Source: Streptomyces xiamenensis
GTDB lineage: Bacteria; Actinomycetota; Actinomycetes; Streptomycetales; Streptomycetaceae
DNA: 64,000 nucleotides
NCBI RefSeq assembly: GCF_000993785.3
Contig: NZ_CP009922.3
Location: 1,798,001 to 1,862,000, forward strand
Reading direction: 5' to 3'
Made by a program: the position numbers and the translations under genes. Of this stretch, positions 18,092 through 27,420 are shown piece by piece. Under the pieces are notes generated by a model, which was not told the origin of the DNA, ran no database searches, and was given only the letters and a program-made list of their open reading frames with translations. The number at the start of each line of letters is the position of its first letter. The stretch's first letter is position 1.

Positions 18092-19017
18092 GACCGCACT
18101 CCCCCTTGTTCGGACGGCTGCCGCTCGCGCAGCTGCTCGCTCTCGTCGGCCCGGGCCATGAACCGCTCGGGCACCTCGATCCTGGCCAGCCGCCGCATCC
18201 ACCAGAAGCCGAGGCCGAACAGGCCGCAGACGATGGCCAGTACGGCCTGGCCCAGGGTGTCGCCGAAGGGCTCGACGAAGCCCGGGTTGAAGATGGCGAG
18301 CCCGAGCGGGAACGCGACGGACACCCCGACGACGATCTGCACGCTGCGCCGGGTCGAGGCGCGCTGGGCCATGACGCGCTGGCGCATGTCCACTTCCTCG
18401 CGCGCCGACTTGGCGAGCGCGCCCAGCACCTCGCGCAGGCCGGGCCCGCGCAGTCGGGCGTTGAGGATGAGCGAGGCGATGATGATGTCGGCGGAGGAGT
18501 CGTCCAGTTCCTCCGCGAACTCCTGGAGCGCCTCGGGCAGCGGCATCCGCGAACGGAGCCGGTCCACCAGGTTGTTGAGCGGTACGCGCAGCGCGGGCGC
18601 GGCGGCGCGGGCCGAGGAGGGGATGGCCTGTTCCAGGCCGACGGCCCCGGCGATGGTGTCGCGCAGGGACTCGGTCCAGCCGGCCAGCGCCTCGACGCGG
18701 CGCATGTTGGCGCGCTCCTCGGCGGCGCCGCCGAACAGCTTGCTCCAGGAGAACACCAGCAGGGCGGTGCCGATGGCGGCGATCGGCCAGCGGGTGAGCA
18801 GCAGGACGAGGAGCGCGGCGGCTCCGGCGATGGTGCCGCGGCGGCCGGCGAAGCGGGCGAGTTCGGTCCTGCGGCGCTCGGCGCGGGCGCGTTCCTCCGA
18901 GGTCTTCGGGGGCACGCCGCGGATCGCCGTCACCAGCAGCGCGATGCCGCCGCCGACCGCGACGCCGCAGACCAGCGCGTACAGCGCGGTCAGCGAGAAC
19001 AGCCCGGATCCGGTCAT
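18088..19017 (-). CDS. tadB: TadB-like inner-membrane platform protein (T2SS F domain)
   Basis: A 309-residue T2SSF-domain protein with membrane helices at about 8-28, 60-95 and 245-285. The conserved core WTESLRDTIAGAVGLEQAI and the SILNARLRGPGLREVLGALA-type region are seen. ATG 19017 lies 7 bp after the tadA stop. An upstream in-frame start would overlap tadA and is not supported. Confidence 0.88.
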   Translation of the reverse strand: MTGSGLFSLTALYALVCGVAVGGGIALLVTAIRGVPPKTSEERARAERRRTELARFAGRRGTIAGAAALLVLLLTRWPIAAIGTALLVFSWSKLFGGAAEERANMRRVEALAGWTESLRDTIAGAVGLEQAIPSSARAAAPALRVPLNNLVDRLRSRMPLPEALQEFAEELDDSSADIIIASLILNARLRGPGLREVLGALAKSAREEVDMRQRVMAQRASTRRSVQIVVGVSVAFPLGLAIFNPGFVEPFGDTLGQAVLAIVCGLFGLGFWWMRRLARIEVPERFMARADESEQLRERQPSEQGGVRS

Positions 19018-19024
19018 GGTGCGC

Positions 19025-20326
19025 TCACCCCCAGGCCCCTCGGTAGCCGTGCAGGGCCAGTTCGTCACCGCACGAGAGCGCGGCGTGCGCGCGCGGCACC
19101 CCGTCCGGGCCCTCGGCGAACACCTCGCTGGAGAGCACCCGGCCGTCCACGCCGTTGACCTCGCGGATGGAGGAGACGATGCGGTGGAGTTTGCCGCCCT
19201 GGGCGTAGGTGTTGCGGCGTTCGATGAACACCACGAAGTTGACGGCGCCGGCGATCAGCATCTGGCTGGCCTCGATGGGCAGCCGCTCACTGGCCTGGAG
19301 CGCGTAGGTGGAGATGCGGTTGAACACCTCGGCGGAGGAGTTGGCGTGGATGGTCGACAGCGACCCGTCGTTGCCCTGGGACATGGCGTTGAGCATGGTG
19401 ACGATCTCGTCGCCGAGCACCTCGCCGACGATGACCCGGGAGGGGTTCATGCGCAGCGACCGCCGTACCAGCTCGGCCATGGATATCAGGCCCTGGCCCT
19501 CGGAGTTGGGCAGTCGTTCCTCGAACGCCACCACGTTGGGGTGCAGTTCGGGGAACTGGTCGAGCCCCAGCTCCAGGGCGCGTTCGACGGTGATCAGGCG
19601 TTCCTCGGCGGGGATCTCGTTCGCCAGGGCCCGCAGCAGGGTCGTCTTCCCGGCGTTGGTGGACCCGGCGATCATGATGTTCTTGCGGGCCCGGACGGCG
19701 GCGGACAGGAAGCTGCCCAACTCCGGGGTGATGGTGCCGTTCCCGACCAGGTCGGCGAGGAAGACCTTGCCGAGCCGGGCACGCCGGATGGACAGCGCGG
19801 GGCGCCGGGTGACGTCCATGACGGCGGACAGCCGGGACCCGTCGGGCAGCCGCAGGTCCAGCTGCGGGTTGGCGGAGTCGAAGGGCCGGGAGCTGAGACC
19901 GGAGTAGGCGCCCAGGATCTGGATGAGTTCGACGAGTTCCTCGTCGCTCTCGGCGACCGGGTCCCCGCGGACCTCACGACCGTCGGAGTAGCCGATGAAG
20001 ACCTGGTCGCAGCCGTTGATGTCGATGTTCTCGACGTCGACGTCGTCCAGCAGCGGCTGGAGCCGGCCCACCCCGAACAGCGCGGCGTGCACGGCGGAGG
20101 CGTAGTCCTCCTCGGACTGGGCGTCCAGCGGCGCCCGGCCCTCGGAGATCTCAGCCCGCGCGTACTCCTCCAGCACCTGCGCGATGACGGCGCGGGCGTA
20201 GTGCCGTTCGTCCTCGGCGGTCATCGGCCGTACGCCGCTGGCCTGGTCGATGCGCCGCTGCTCGGCGAGGCGGTCGCCCGCCTCCTGCCGGAACCGCTTC
20301 ACCAGCTGGTGGTTGACCTCGCTCAT
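19025..20326 (-). CDS. tadA: TadA/CpaF secretion ATPase of the Flp pilus
   Basis: A 433-residue CpaF/TadA family hexameric ATPase powering pilus assembly. Seen: an N-terminal helical domain (1-150), Walker A GSTNAGKTT near 220, the Asp box around ERLITVERALELGL, Walker B-like RVIVGEVLGDEIV near 290, and the His box with STIHANS. Atypical: the residue after the usual GEVR is Leu (GEVLGDE). The ATG overlaps the preceding TadZ-like stop (ATGA). Confidence 0.93.
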   Translation of the reverse strand: MSEVNHQLVKRFRQEAGDRLAEQRRIDQASGVRPMTAEDERHYARAVIAQVLEEYARAEISEGRAPLDAQSEEDYASAVHAALFGVGRLQPLLDDVDVENIDINGCDQVFIGYSDGREVRGDPVAESDEELVELIQILGAYSGLSSRPFDSANPQLDLRLPDGSRLSAVMDVTRRPALSIRRARLGKVFLADLVGNGTITPELGSFLSAAVRARKNIMIAGSTNAGKTTLLRALANEIPAEERLITVERALELGLDQFPELHPNVVAFEERLPNSEGQGLISMAELVRRSLRMNPSRVIVGEVLGDEIVTMLNAMSQGNDGSLSTIHANSSAEVFNRISTYALQASERLPIEASQMLIAGAVNFVVFIERRNTYAQGGKLHRIVSSIREVNGVDGRVLSSEVFAEGPDGVPRAHAALSCGDELALHGYRGAWG

Positions 20327-21222
20327 GCGCCGGCCCCCGGCTGACCGTAGGACGGCGGCGGCGCGTACGCGGCGGCCTGCGCGCCCGGCTGCTGCGGCAC
20401 GGGCGGGCGGACGGGGTTGAGGTCCGCGCCGTAGGTCTGGTGCACGTCGGTGACGACCTTGCGGGCGGAGCGGACGAGGAGCGACTTGTCGAGCCGTCCG
20501 CGCCTGCGGCCGGCCAGTTGCTCGGCCCCGGCGGTGTCCTCGGCGATGAGCCCGACGACCCGGGCACCGCTCTGCGAGGCGATGAGCATCTCGTTGACCT
20601 GTGCGGCGATCTTGGCGCCGTGCTGCGGTTCGGCGACCAGCAGCACCCCGATCCGGGGCTGGCCCAGGTGAGAGGTGCCGCGCTGCTGCCCGTGCAGCTT
20701 GTTGTGCAGGGCGGCGGCCCGGTCCCGTACATGGGCGAGGTTCTCCGGCTGCCCGCGCGTGACCAGGAGCAGCAGGGCGGCGTGCGGCAGCAGCGCCTGC
20801 GCCGGGGAGTGTGCGTCGAGCCGTCCCAGGTCCGCCAGCACGTCGGCGGCGGCCTCCTGGTGCGGGGACTGCGCCAGCTCGGCGAAGGCCCGTCCCAGCG
20901 CGCCCCATTGGCCGGTGAGACCGCCGGACTGGTCGGAGGAGGCCAGGCCGATGATGACGTCCAGGCCGCCCGCGACCCGCTGCGAGTGGTCCCACAGCTG
21001 CTCGGCGGCGATCCCGCGGCGCGCGGTGGCGGCGAGCGAGAGTATCCCGGTGCCCGGATCGAGCGGGCGGCCGTTGGCGCCGACCGACCGGTAGACGAGA
21101 TCCCCGCCGGCCGGGTCGGCCTCGGCGAGCAGCACACGGCGCGGCCACAGCGCGGCCAGCGCGACAGCCGTGGTGGTGACCCCGGGGGCCCCCTTGTCCG
21201 CGGCCAGTGCGATCAGCGCCAT
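20323..21222 (-). CDS. TadZ/CpaE-like ParA/MinD-superfamily protein
   Basis: A 299-residue P-loop protein with the deviant Walker A DKGAPGVTTTAVALA at residues 9-23, followed by LLAEADPAGGDL, matching the MinD/ParA-type CpaE/TadZ localisation factors of Tad systems. The receiver domain found in some CpaE proteins is absent and the C-terminus is a Pro/Gln/Ala-rich tail. It has a GAGGAG ribosome binding site and overlaps tadA by 4 bp. Likely positions the pilus machine at the membrane. Confidence 0.8.
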   Translation of the reverse strand: MALIALAADKGAPGVTTTAVALAALWPRRVLLAEADPAGGDLVYRSVGANGRPLDPGTGILSLAATARRGIAAEQLWDHSQRVAGGLDVIIGLASSDQSGGLTGQWGALGRAFAELAQSPHQEAAADVLADLGRLDAHSPAQALLPHAALLLLVTRGQPENLAHVRDRAAALHNKLHGQQRGTSHLGQPRIGVLLVAEPQHGAKIAAQVNEMLIASQSGARVVGLIAEDTAGAEQLAGRRRGRLDKSLLVRSARKVVTDVHQTYGADLNPVRPPVPQQPGAQAAAYAPPPSYGQPGAGA

Positions 21223-21253
21223 CTGCTCAGTTTCTCCTCGTCATGGGCTCGGC

Positions 21254-21955
21254 TCAGTTGCTCGCGGCGATGATGACGAGCGAGACCTCACCGGCGGAGG
21301 CCGCCCGGGTCAGGGCCGCTGCGTCCTCGCGGGCCACCCGCAGGGTCACGGGCAGCGAGGTGTTGCCGATGGAGTCCCCGCTGCCGTGCACGACGGACAC
21401 GTGGGCCTCCTCGGTGATGACCGTCTGCTGGGTCGAGCTCTCCTCGTCCCCGCTGTTGCGTTCGCGGCCGACCCAGTAGGCGGCGACGGTGTCCCCCGCC
21501 TTCAGTCCGGCCGGGAACTGCCCCGGCTGGAGGGAAACTCCGACAATGACTTCGTCCTCGGGCAGGGTCTCTTCCCCGGTCAGCATTTCGCCGATCAGAA
21601 TAGTGCCGCCCACCAGATCGGTGGCCGCCCGGAGTTCTTCTTTCAGCTGGCCGCGCTGTTCCCAGCGCACATAGTTGACCGATGAATCATCAGCCACGAG
21701 AACCGAGGTCATCGCCGATTCCGGAATGGTGCCGCCCATGGGCACCCGCTCCGTGATCCTGACAGCCTCGATCCGGTCCCCCGCCTGCATCACCAGCATG
21801 GTGGCGCCCAGCGCCCCGGCCAGCACCAACAGGGCGGCCAGGGCGGCGAGCGCCGGCTTGCGCTCACGCGGCGGGGCGGGCAGCCGGTCCCCCATCACCG
21901 GCCCGGCGGCGATGGACTTCTTCGCAGCCGCAGATGCCCGGTCCTGAGTTCTCAT
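21254..21955 (-). CDS. SAF-domain protein, CpaB/RcpC-like (first gene of Tad operon)
   Basis: A 233-residue protein with one membrane helix (about 35-55) and an extracytoplasmic SAF domain: ITERVPMGGTIPESAMTSV and VGGTILIGEMLTGEE resemble the beta-clip of CpaB/FlgA. In Gram-negative Tad systems CpaB stabilises the outer-membrane channel. Here, in a Gram-positive, it may be a cell-wall-facing sleeve. ATG 21955 is preferred; a GTG at 22003 would need a ribosome binding site only 3 nt away. Heads the pilus operon. Confidence 0.8.
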   Translation of the reverse strand: MRTQDRASAAAKKSIAAGPVMGDRLPAPPRERKPALAALAALLVLAGALGATMLVMQAGDRIEAVRITERVPMGGTIPESAMTSVLVADDSSVNYVRWEQRGQLKEELRAATDLVGGTILIGEMLTGEETLPEDEVIVGVSLQPGQFPAGLKAGDTVAAYWVGRERNSGDEESSTQQTVITEEAHVSVVHGSGDSIGNTSLPVTLRVAREDAAALTRAASAGEVSLVIIAASN

Positions 21956-22101
21956 GCCATCATCCCCGCCATCGAAATCCCCGAGCAAACAAGCAATCTT
22001 CACTTCTCCAGCAAAGCCGTCGAAACGCTATCAGCAGCTCCGGAGACACAACAACGCTCCTGGCGTCACACCTGGGCAACAGCTCGGCGACAGCGATCGG
22101 C

Positions 22102-25100
22102 TCACGGCACCGGAATCCGCACCGTCATCGGCACACCGTCACCGAGATGCAGAATCCCGTGGCCCGGCTTGGGCTGCGCGACCGCCACACTGCGGGAGAG
22201 CTTCGCCCCGATGAGATCGCCGTGCCGGTGCGACTGCGGCGACAACAGCACACCGCGGCGGGCCTTCTTCGCCTCGGCCTGCCAGCCGGTGAATCCGGCG
22301 CACACACTCTCGGCGTCGCCCGCGACCACCACGGCCCGGCCCGTCTCACCGCCCCGCGTGACAATCGCCCGCAGTTCCTCGTCCGCCTTGCACCGGCGCA
22401 GATCCTCCGCGTCGTCCATCAGCAGAACGATCGGCTCCTCACGCGAGGACGTCCCCATCACCTCCCGCAGTTCGGCTCCGCTCATCTCCGCCTCCGTCAG
22501 CACCGCCAGAACGCCCGGCCGGCCCTCGAGATCACGCATGGGCGACTCCCGGGGCGCCGAAACCACCACGCGTACTCCCTTGCGCAACAGGGACATCGCC
22601 AGCAGGTGCAGCACCGTGCTGCGGCCGGACTTGGCCGGCCCGGCGATGACAAAACTGCGGACCCCGGTGCCCAGATCCGGGCCGAACGCGGTCAACTCGT
22701 CGCCGCCCACCCCGACCAGGCCCCACAGCGGAGCGTCTGAGGCGGCCGGGTCGCGCATCTCCCAGGCCGCGTCGAAGGTGAGCCGCTGCGGCAGCACATC
22801 CACCCGGAAGGGCCGCCGGGCGCGGGCGACCTGCGCGTCGCGCCGGGTGACCCGCTCGGCGATCTCGGTCAGCGCCGCGGCCTGACCCTGACCGCTCATG
22901 TCCTCGCTCAGCACGGCGACCTGGCTCTCCCCGGCCGAAACCGCCCGGAACATCCGCCCCTGCGGCATGTTCTCCGGAAGCTTCCGCGCGTTGAGTCCAG
23001 CCGCCGCGTAGTCGGTGCGATCCGCCATCCGGAAGACGAACTTGTCCTCGCTCAGACCACTGATCCGCCCGGCCATCAGCCGCTGATCCCCCGTGATGAC
23101 CGCGTGGATGCCGACGCTGGCACCCTCCCGCATGATGAACTGCAGCTGATCCGTCAGGGCACCCAGATCGATCTCCCCCAGGGTCGCCGTCCAGCCCTCC
23201 CAACGGTCCAGCAGCACCACGATGTGCGGCAGCCGCTCCCCGTCAGCCGCGGCCTGCCGCTGCTCCGTGATGTCCGCCAGGGCGTCCTGGGAGAGCAGTT
23301 CCTGGCGCCGCAGGACCTCCTCCTCCAGCCTCTTGAGCAGGCGCTTCGCCCGGTCGACCTGACTGCGCGCCACCACCGCGCCGCAGTGCGGCAGCTTGGT
23401 CAGAACGTTCAGCGCGCCGTTGCCGCAGTCGAATCCGTACAGATGGACGTCCTCGCTGGAGTGCGTCAGCGCGATGGAGCCCGCGATGGTACGCAGCAGC
23501 TGGGAACGGCCCATCCGGGGCGCACCCGCCACCAGCAGATGACCGAAGGTCTTGAAGTCGATGGCGAGCGCGCGGCGGCTCTGCTGTTCCGGCAGGTCCT
23601 CGATGGCGTACGGGACCGCGGCGAGCGGTCCGGACGCCTGGGCCCGGGGCAGGTCGCTCAGCAGGATCCGGTCGGGCAGCGGTGGCAGCCACGGGCTGTG
23701 CTGCGGAGGAAGCCCGAGCCGCTGGTTGGCGTCGATCACGGTCTCCACCAGCACCCGCAGATCGGTGTTGACGTCCTCCGGCGCCCGCCCGCCGCCCGCA
23801 GGGCGCTTCTGCTGGGGCCGACCGAGGCCCGGCCACAGCAGATCCGTGGACCAGGGCCGGGCGATCGCGGGGTCCGCGGCGCCGGGACGCCGGCCACCGA
23901 CACGGCCGGACTGGAAGGGGACCAGCGAGGCGTGGCCGAGTCGCACGTAAGCGCGGCCCGGCGTGTTCTTGGCGATCATGCTGGCGTCGGGCGCGTCGAT
24001 GACGTCGGTGGACTCCGCGGGGTCCGTCACCCGCAGCGCGATCCGCAGGTTGGTGTTCGCGCGGATCTCCGGCGAGATCACACCGGAGGGACGCTGAGTG
24101 GCGAGCAGCAGGTGGATACCGAGCGAACGCCCTCGCTGAGCGATATTGACCAGGCCCTTCACGAAGTCCGGCAGTTCGCGGACCATCGAGGCGAACTCGT
24201 CGATCACGATCAGCAGCCGGGGCATCGGCCGGTGACGTCCTGGCTCGCGCCGGCACAGATCCTGGTAGTCCTCGATGTCCTTGGCGCCCACCTCCGCCAG
24301 GATGTGTTCCCGGCGGGTCAGCTCGGCTCCCAGCGACCGCAGGGCCCGCTCCACCAGGTGGTTGTCCAGGTCGGTCACCATGCCCACGGTGTGCGGCAGT
24401 TGCACGCAGTCCTTGAACGCGGCGCCACCCTTGTAGTCCACCAGGACGAAGGTCATGTTCTCGGGGGTGTTGGCCACCGCCAGTGAGGCGACGATCGTCT
24501 GCAGCAGCTCGGACTTGCCGGAGCCGGTGGTACCGGCGATCAGTCCGTGCGGTCCGTCCCGCCGCAGGTCGATGGCGAACGGGCCGTCGTACGACTCGCC
24601 CAGCACGGCGACGGTGGACTGGCCCCCCGCTTGCCAGCGGGCCATGACGGAGCCGGCCGTGGGCGGCTCCATCCGCAGCACGTCGAGCAGCCGGCTGGCC
24701 GCCGGGAGGCCGGCGTCCTCCGCCTCCGCACTGATGTCCCGCAGCGGGGACAGCGAACGTCCCAGCAGATCCGTCCACTCCGGCGCCACGAGATCGGGGC
24801 GCACGCCCCGGATCCTGGGTTTCTTGGCCTGTTCCACCCGGAGCCGGTCGAAGGAGGCGGCAGCCGGCTGCGAGGTCTGTCCCACCCCCGGCCAGGCGGG
24901 CGGCCCGCCCGGCGCTCCCGGCATTCCGAACCCGGCGCCCGGGGGCTGGCCGGTGACGGCGGGGGGCTGTCCGTAGCGCTGGAACTGCTGGTACGCCTGG
25001 AGCTGGTAGCCGGGCTGGAACTCCCACGCGGCGTGACCCGCGCCGGTGTCGCGCGGCTCGGCCACCGCCACCGCCTGGCACTCCCCGGGCAGGAAGCGCT

Positions 25101-26691
25101 CCTCGTCGTCGAGACACAGGGAGTACATGGAGACGCCCGGGCCCTCCTTGAGGAGACGGATCACCCCGGGAAGCGAGCGCAGCCGGCGTGAACCGTCGAA
25201 GACGATCACGATGTCGGGGTCGCCGAAGGACCCCTTGCCCCGGGTCTTGCGGCTCGCGGAGAGACGGCCTTCCAGCAAGGAGCTCAGCTCGGCAAGCCGG
25301 GCCCCCACCGTCTCGGCGTCGTTGCCGATCAGGACGTGGGCGTCCTGATCCGCGGTCGGCCTGGAGTGCGGGAGCCAGCGCAGCCATTCCCAGCTCGACT
25401 GTCCACCTGAATCCGTCAGGACGTAGAACTGCACATCCAGCGGACTGTGCAGGACGGCCAACTGCCCCACCGCCCAGCGCCCCATGGCACGGGCCATGTC
25501 CCCGGGGGCGGCGAAACCGACGACGCCGTGCTCGGCCAGCGGAATGGTGACGGGGGCGTCCGCGATCCGCCAGGTGACCTCACGGCGGTGCTCGTCCTGT
25601 TCGGGATCGGTCAGGACCACAGCGGAATCGAGCTCAGCCGTACCCACCCGCAGCAGCAGATGGTCCTCATCCGTGCGACGGCGCTCCCACAAGCGGGTAC
25701 GGGGGCCGGTGGCCGCGGACAGGACGGTGGCCGGATCAGGGGCGATGTGACGGCGGATGTACCGCTCGGCGATCAACGCCGCCTGGGCGTCCCGCTCGAT
25801 CCGCTCCTTGGTCTCCTTGTACTCCCTGACCGTTTCCGCATGCTTCTTACCGCCACGCTTCTTTTGGTAGTAGTAGTTGCCGAACAGCATGATCGGGGTC
25901 AGCACCGCGAGCAGCAGGAAGATCCAGCGGTCCCGGATGATGGCCAGCATCACGGAGCCGACCAGGGGGACGAACGCGGTGATCCACGGCAGCGGCCGGG
26001 GCTCCGGATCGGCGGGCTTCTTCGGCAGCCGGAAATGGTCCGGCTGCTCCGGCGGATGCAGCCGGGGCGGGCGGTTGTAGTCCAGACCGACACCGTCGTC
26101 GGACACCTTCAGCGCGGCGTCCGGGGGGAAGTACGGGGTCAGTTCCAGCAGCGAGTTGCCCACCGCGATCTGGGCGCCCAGCGGCCAGTCGTGCCGTGCC
26201 CCCGGGTCCTGCGGGGCCACTCCGTCGATGGTGATGGCCGTGTCGTGGGCCTGAACGGAGGCCGTGCCGTCCGCCATGATGCGCAGCGTCAGGGCCCGTC
26301 CGGCGAGTTCGGGGTCGTTGACACGTATGGGTACGGCTCCCTGGCCGATATCGATCCGTCCCACGCCCAGGCGGTGTACCGCCCCCGCGGCGGGGCCACC
26401 GACCACACGCAGCTCCGCTATCCCCGTCGGCTCCAACGGCGGGCAGCCCGCCGGATCGCGCAGGCTCACCACGACGCCCTCACGCAGCGGCGACCGCTCC
26501 AGCGACAGGGCGGGGTCCACCGGCGCACCGTCGACGAACACCATGACGTCCGCGGGCTGTTGCGCGTGAGCGCCGAGCAGCCCCAGGAACTCGGGAACAA
26601 GATCGGCCACGGCGATCTGAGGGTCGGCGTCGAGCACGCCGTCCACTCGGTGGCCCGCTACCGGATCGACGACGGTCAGGGACAGCCGCAC
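22102..26691 (-). CDS. eccC: EccC/EssC-type FtsK-SpoIIIE ATPase of a type VII secretion system
   Basis: A 1529-residue T7SS motor. Order: an N-terminal beta-rich domain (1-85), an FHA-like domain (about 90-195) as in Firmicute EssC/YukB, two membrane helices (about 235-275), a DUF domain, then three FtsK-type ATPase domains. D1 Walker A GTTGSGKSE near 723 and Walker B LLIVIDEF are canonical. D2 (GAPRMGRSQ near 1058) and D3 (GPAKSGRST near 1350) have Arg in place of the Walker Lys and lack the DE pair, so only D1 should hydrolyse ATP. GTG start with GGAGAG. It is divergent from WXG100-like genes; no eccB, eccD, eccE or mycP lies nearby. Confidence 0.92.
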   Translation of the reverse strand: MRLSLTVVDPVAGHRVDGVLDADPQIAVADLVPEFLGLLGAHAQQPADVMVFVDGAPVDPALSLERSPLREGVVVSLRDPAGCPPLEPTGIAELRVVGGPAAGAVHRLGVGRIDIGQGAVPIRVNDPELAGRALTLRIMADGTASVQAHDTAITIDGVAPQDPGARHDWPLGAQIAVGNSLLELTPYFPPDAALKVSDDGVGLDYNRPPRLHPPEQPDHFRLPKKPADPEPRPLPWITAFVPLVGSVMLAIIRDRWIFLLLAVLTPIMLFGNYYYQKKRGGKKHAETVREYKETKERIERDAQAALIAERYIRRHIAPDPATVLSAATGPRTRLWERRRTDEDHLLLRVGTAELDSAVVLTDPEQDEHRREVTWRIADAPVTIPLAEHGVVGFAAPGDMARAMGRWAVGQLAVLHSPLDVQFYVLTDSGGQSSWEWLRWLPHSRPTADQDAHVLIGNDAETVGARLAELSSLLEGRLSASRKTRGKGSFGDPDIVIVFDGSRRLRSLPGVIRLLKEGPGVSMYSLCLDDEERFLPGECQAVAVAEPRDTGAGHAAWEFQPGYQLQAYQQFQRYGQPPAVTGQPPGAGFGMPGAPGGPPAWPGVGQTSQPAAASFDRLRVEQAKKPRIRGVRPDLVAPEWTDLLGRSLSPLRDISAEAEDAGLPAASRLLDVLRMEPPTAGSVMARWQAGGQSTVAVLGESYDGPFAIDLRRDGPHGLIAGTTGSGKSELLQTIVASLAVANTPENMTFVLVDYKGGAAFKDCVQLPHTVGMVTDLDNHLVERALRSLGAELTRREHILAEVGAKDIEDYQDLCRREPGRHRPMPRLLIVIDEFASMVRELPDFVKGLVNIAQRGRSLGIHLLLATQRPSGVISPEIRANTNLRIALRVTDPAESTDVIDAPDASMIAKNTPGRAYVRLGHASLVPFQSGRVGGRRPGAADPAIARPWSTDLLWPGLGRPQQKRPAGGGRAPEDVNTDLRVLVETVIDANQRLGLPPQHSPWLPPLPDRILLSDLPRAQASGPLAAVPYAIEDLPEQQSRRALAIDFKTFGHLLVAGAPRMGRSQLLRTIAGSIALTHSSEDVHLYGFDCGNGALNVLTKLPHCGAVVARSQVDRAKRLLKRLEEEVLRRQELLSQDALADITEQRQAAADGERLPHIVVLLDRWEGWTATLGEIDLGALTDQLQFIMREGASVGIHAVITGDQRLMAGRISGLSEDKFVFRMADRTDYAAAGLNARKLPENMPQGRMFRAVSAGESQVAVLSEDMSGQGQAAALTEIAERVTRRDAQVARARRPFRVDVLPQRLTFDAAWEMRDPAASDAPLWGLVGVGGDELTAFGPDLGTGVRSFVIAGPAKSGRSTVLHLLAMSLLRKGVRVVVSAPRESPMRDLEGRPGVLAVLTEAEMSGAELREVMGTSSREEPIVLLMDDAEDLRRCKADEELRAIVTRGGETGRAVVVAGDAESVCAGFTGWQAEAKKARRGVLLSPQSHRHGDLIGAKLSRSVAVAQPKPGHGILHLGDGVPMTVRIPVP

Positions 26692-26972
26692 TGCTCACTC
26701 TCCGAATGGTGGGGGATTCGCTCGTGATGTCGGCCAACTTAGCCGACTGGCCCACGCGCCTCGGGGGCGAGTTCCGGACCGTCTGCGACCACCTTGTCAT
26801 GGGCCGACCCAACGATTGTCACAGCCATGTACCACGACGGCATCAAGCCATGTGCCCGCGCGGCGTACCGACGTACCCTGAGGTGCGGAACACGGGGGCC
26901 GCTCGGCCACCACATTGACCGTTCTTCGCGGTCGCCGGGGACGGTGCCGCACATCGAGGAAAGGGGCCTACT

Positions 26973-27278
26973 GTGGCCACCGACAAGCTTTCTCTCACAC
27001 CCGATGACATGCGGGACTTCGGCGCGCATCTGCAGGCGGAGCAGGAGCGCTTCGAGCGAGAGCTGGGAGAGCTGAAGTCCCAGGTCAACGACCTGACTTC
27101 AGAGGGGTTCAACACGCCGCAGGCGTCCGAGGCGTTCGACGAGGTGTACGAGGAGTTCACCACCAACGTCACGCAGCTGCTGGAGAGCATGGGTGGCCTG
27201 GGCAACTTCCTGATCATGGCCGCCGACGGCTTCGAGGGCCAGGACATCGACTTCGCGGCGGCGGTCAGCGGCAGCTGA
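26973..27278 (+). CDS. WXG100-like small T7SS substrate/partner
   Basis: A 101-residue all-helical protein, the right length for WXG100 (ESAT-6-like) proteins. Helix 1 (about 8-40) is charged, the turn reads SEGFNTPQASEAFDEV where WxG would be, and helix 2 (about 55-90) contains YEEF, close to the YxxxD/E secretion signal. The canonical Trp is replaced by Phe/Gly (GFN). GTG with AAGGGG ribosome binding site. First gene divergent from eccC and therefore the likely exported partner of that ATPase. A strong hairpin follows its stop. Confidence 0.72.
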   Translation: MATDKLSLTPDDMRDFGAHLQAEQERFERELGELKSQVNDLTSEGFNTPQASEAFDEVYEEFTTNVTQLLESMGGLGNFLIMAADGFEGQDIDFAAAVSGS

Positions 27279-27316
27279 CCCCTGCGGGGCGGCGGAGCCG
27301 CCCGACCGTCTCACCT

Positions 27317-27366
27317 CCCGCTGGGGGGCGGCGCACCGGTCTTCCGGCGTGCCGCCCCCCAGCGGG
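27317..27366 (+). terminator. Very strong stem-loop between the two WXG100-like genes (terminator or attenuator)
   Basis: A perfect 16-bp stem, CCCGCTGGGGGGCGGC at 27317-27332 and its complement at 27351-27366. The 18-nt loop itself contains CCGG-TCTT-CCGG. It lies 38 bp after one stop and 54 bp before the next ATG in what otherwise looks like one operon. Likely a partial terminator giving the first small gene more transcript, or an mRNA 3'-end stabiliser. Confidence 0.75.
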
Positions 27367-27420
27367 CCATCGTTGTCCACTCTCAACCTCACGACATGTT
27401 CCATAAGGGGGACCGCCGGC

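Noticed and set aside
16841..20344. Plus-strand open frame of about 1167 codons
   Set aside because: Antisense to tadA, tadB, tadC and flp; the minus-strand genes have clear motifs and stop/start overlaps.
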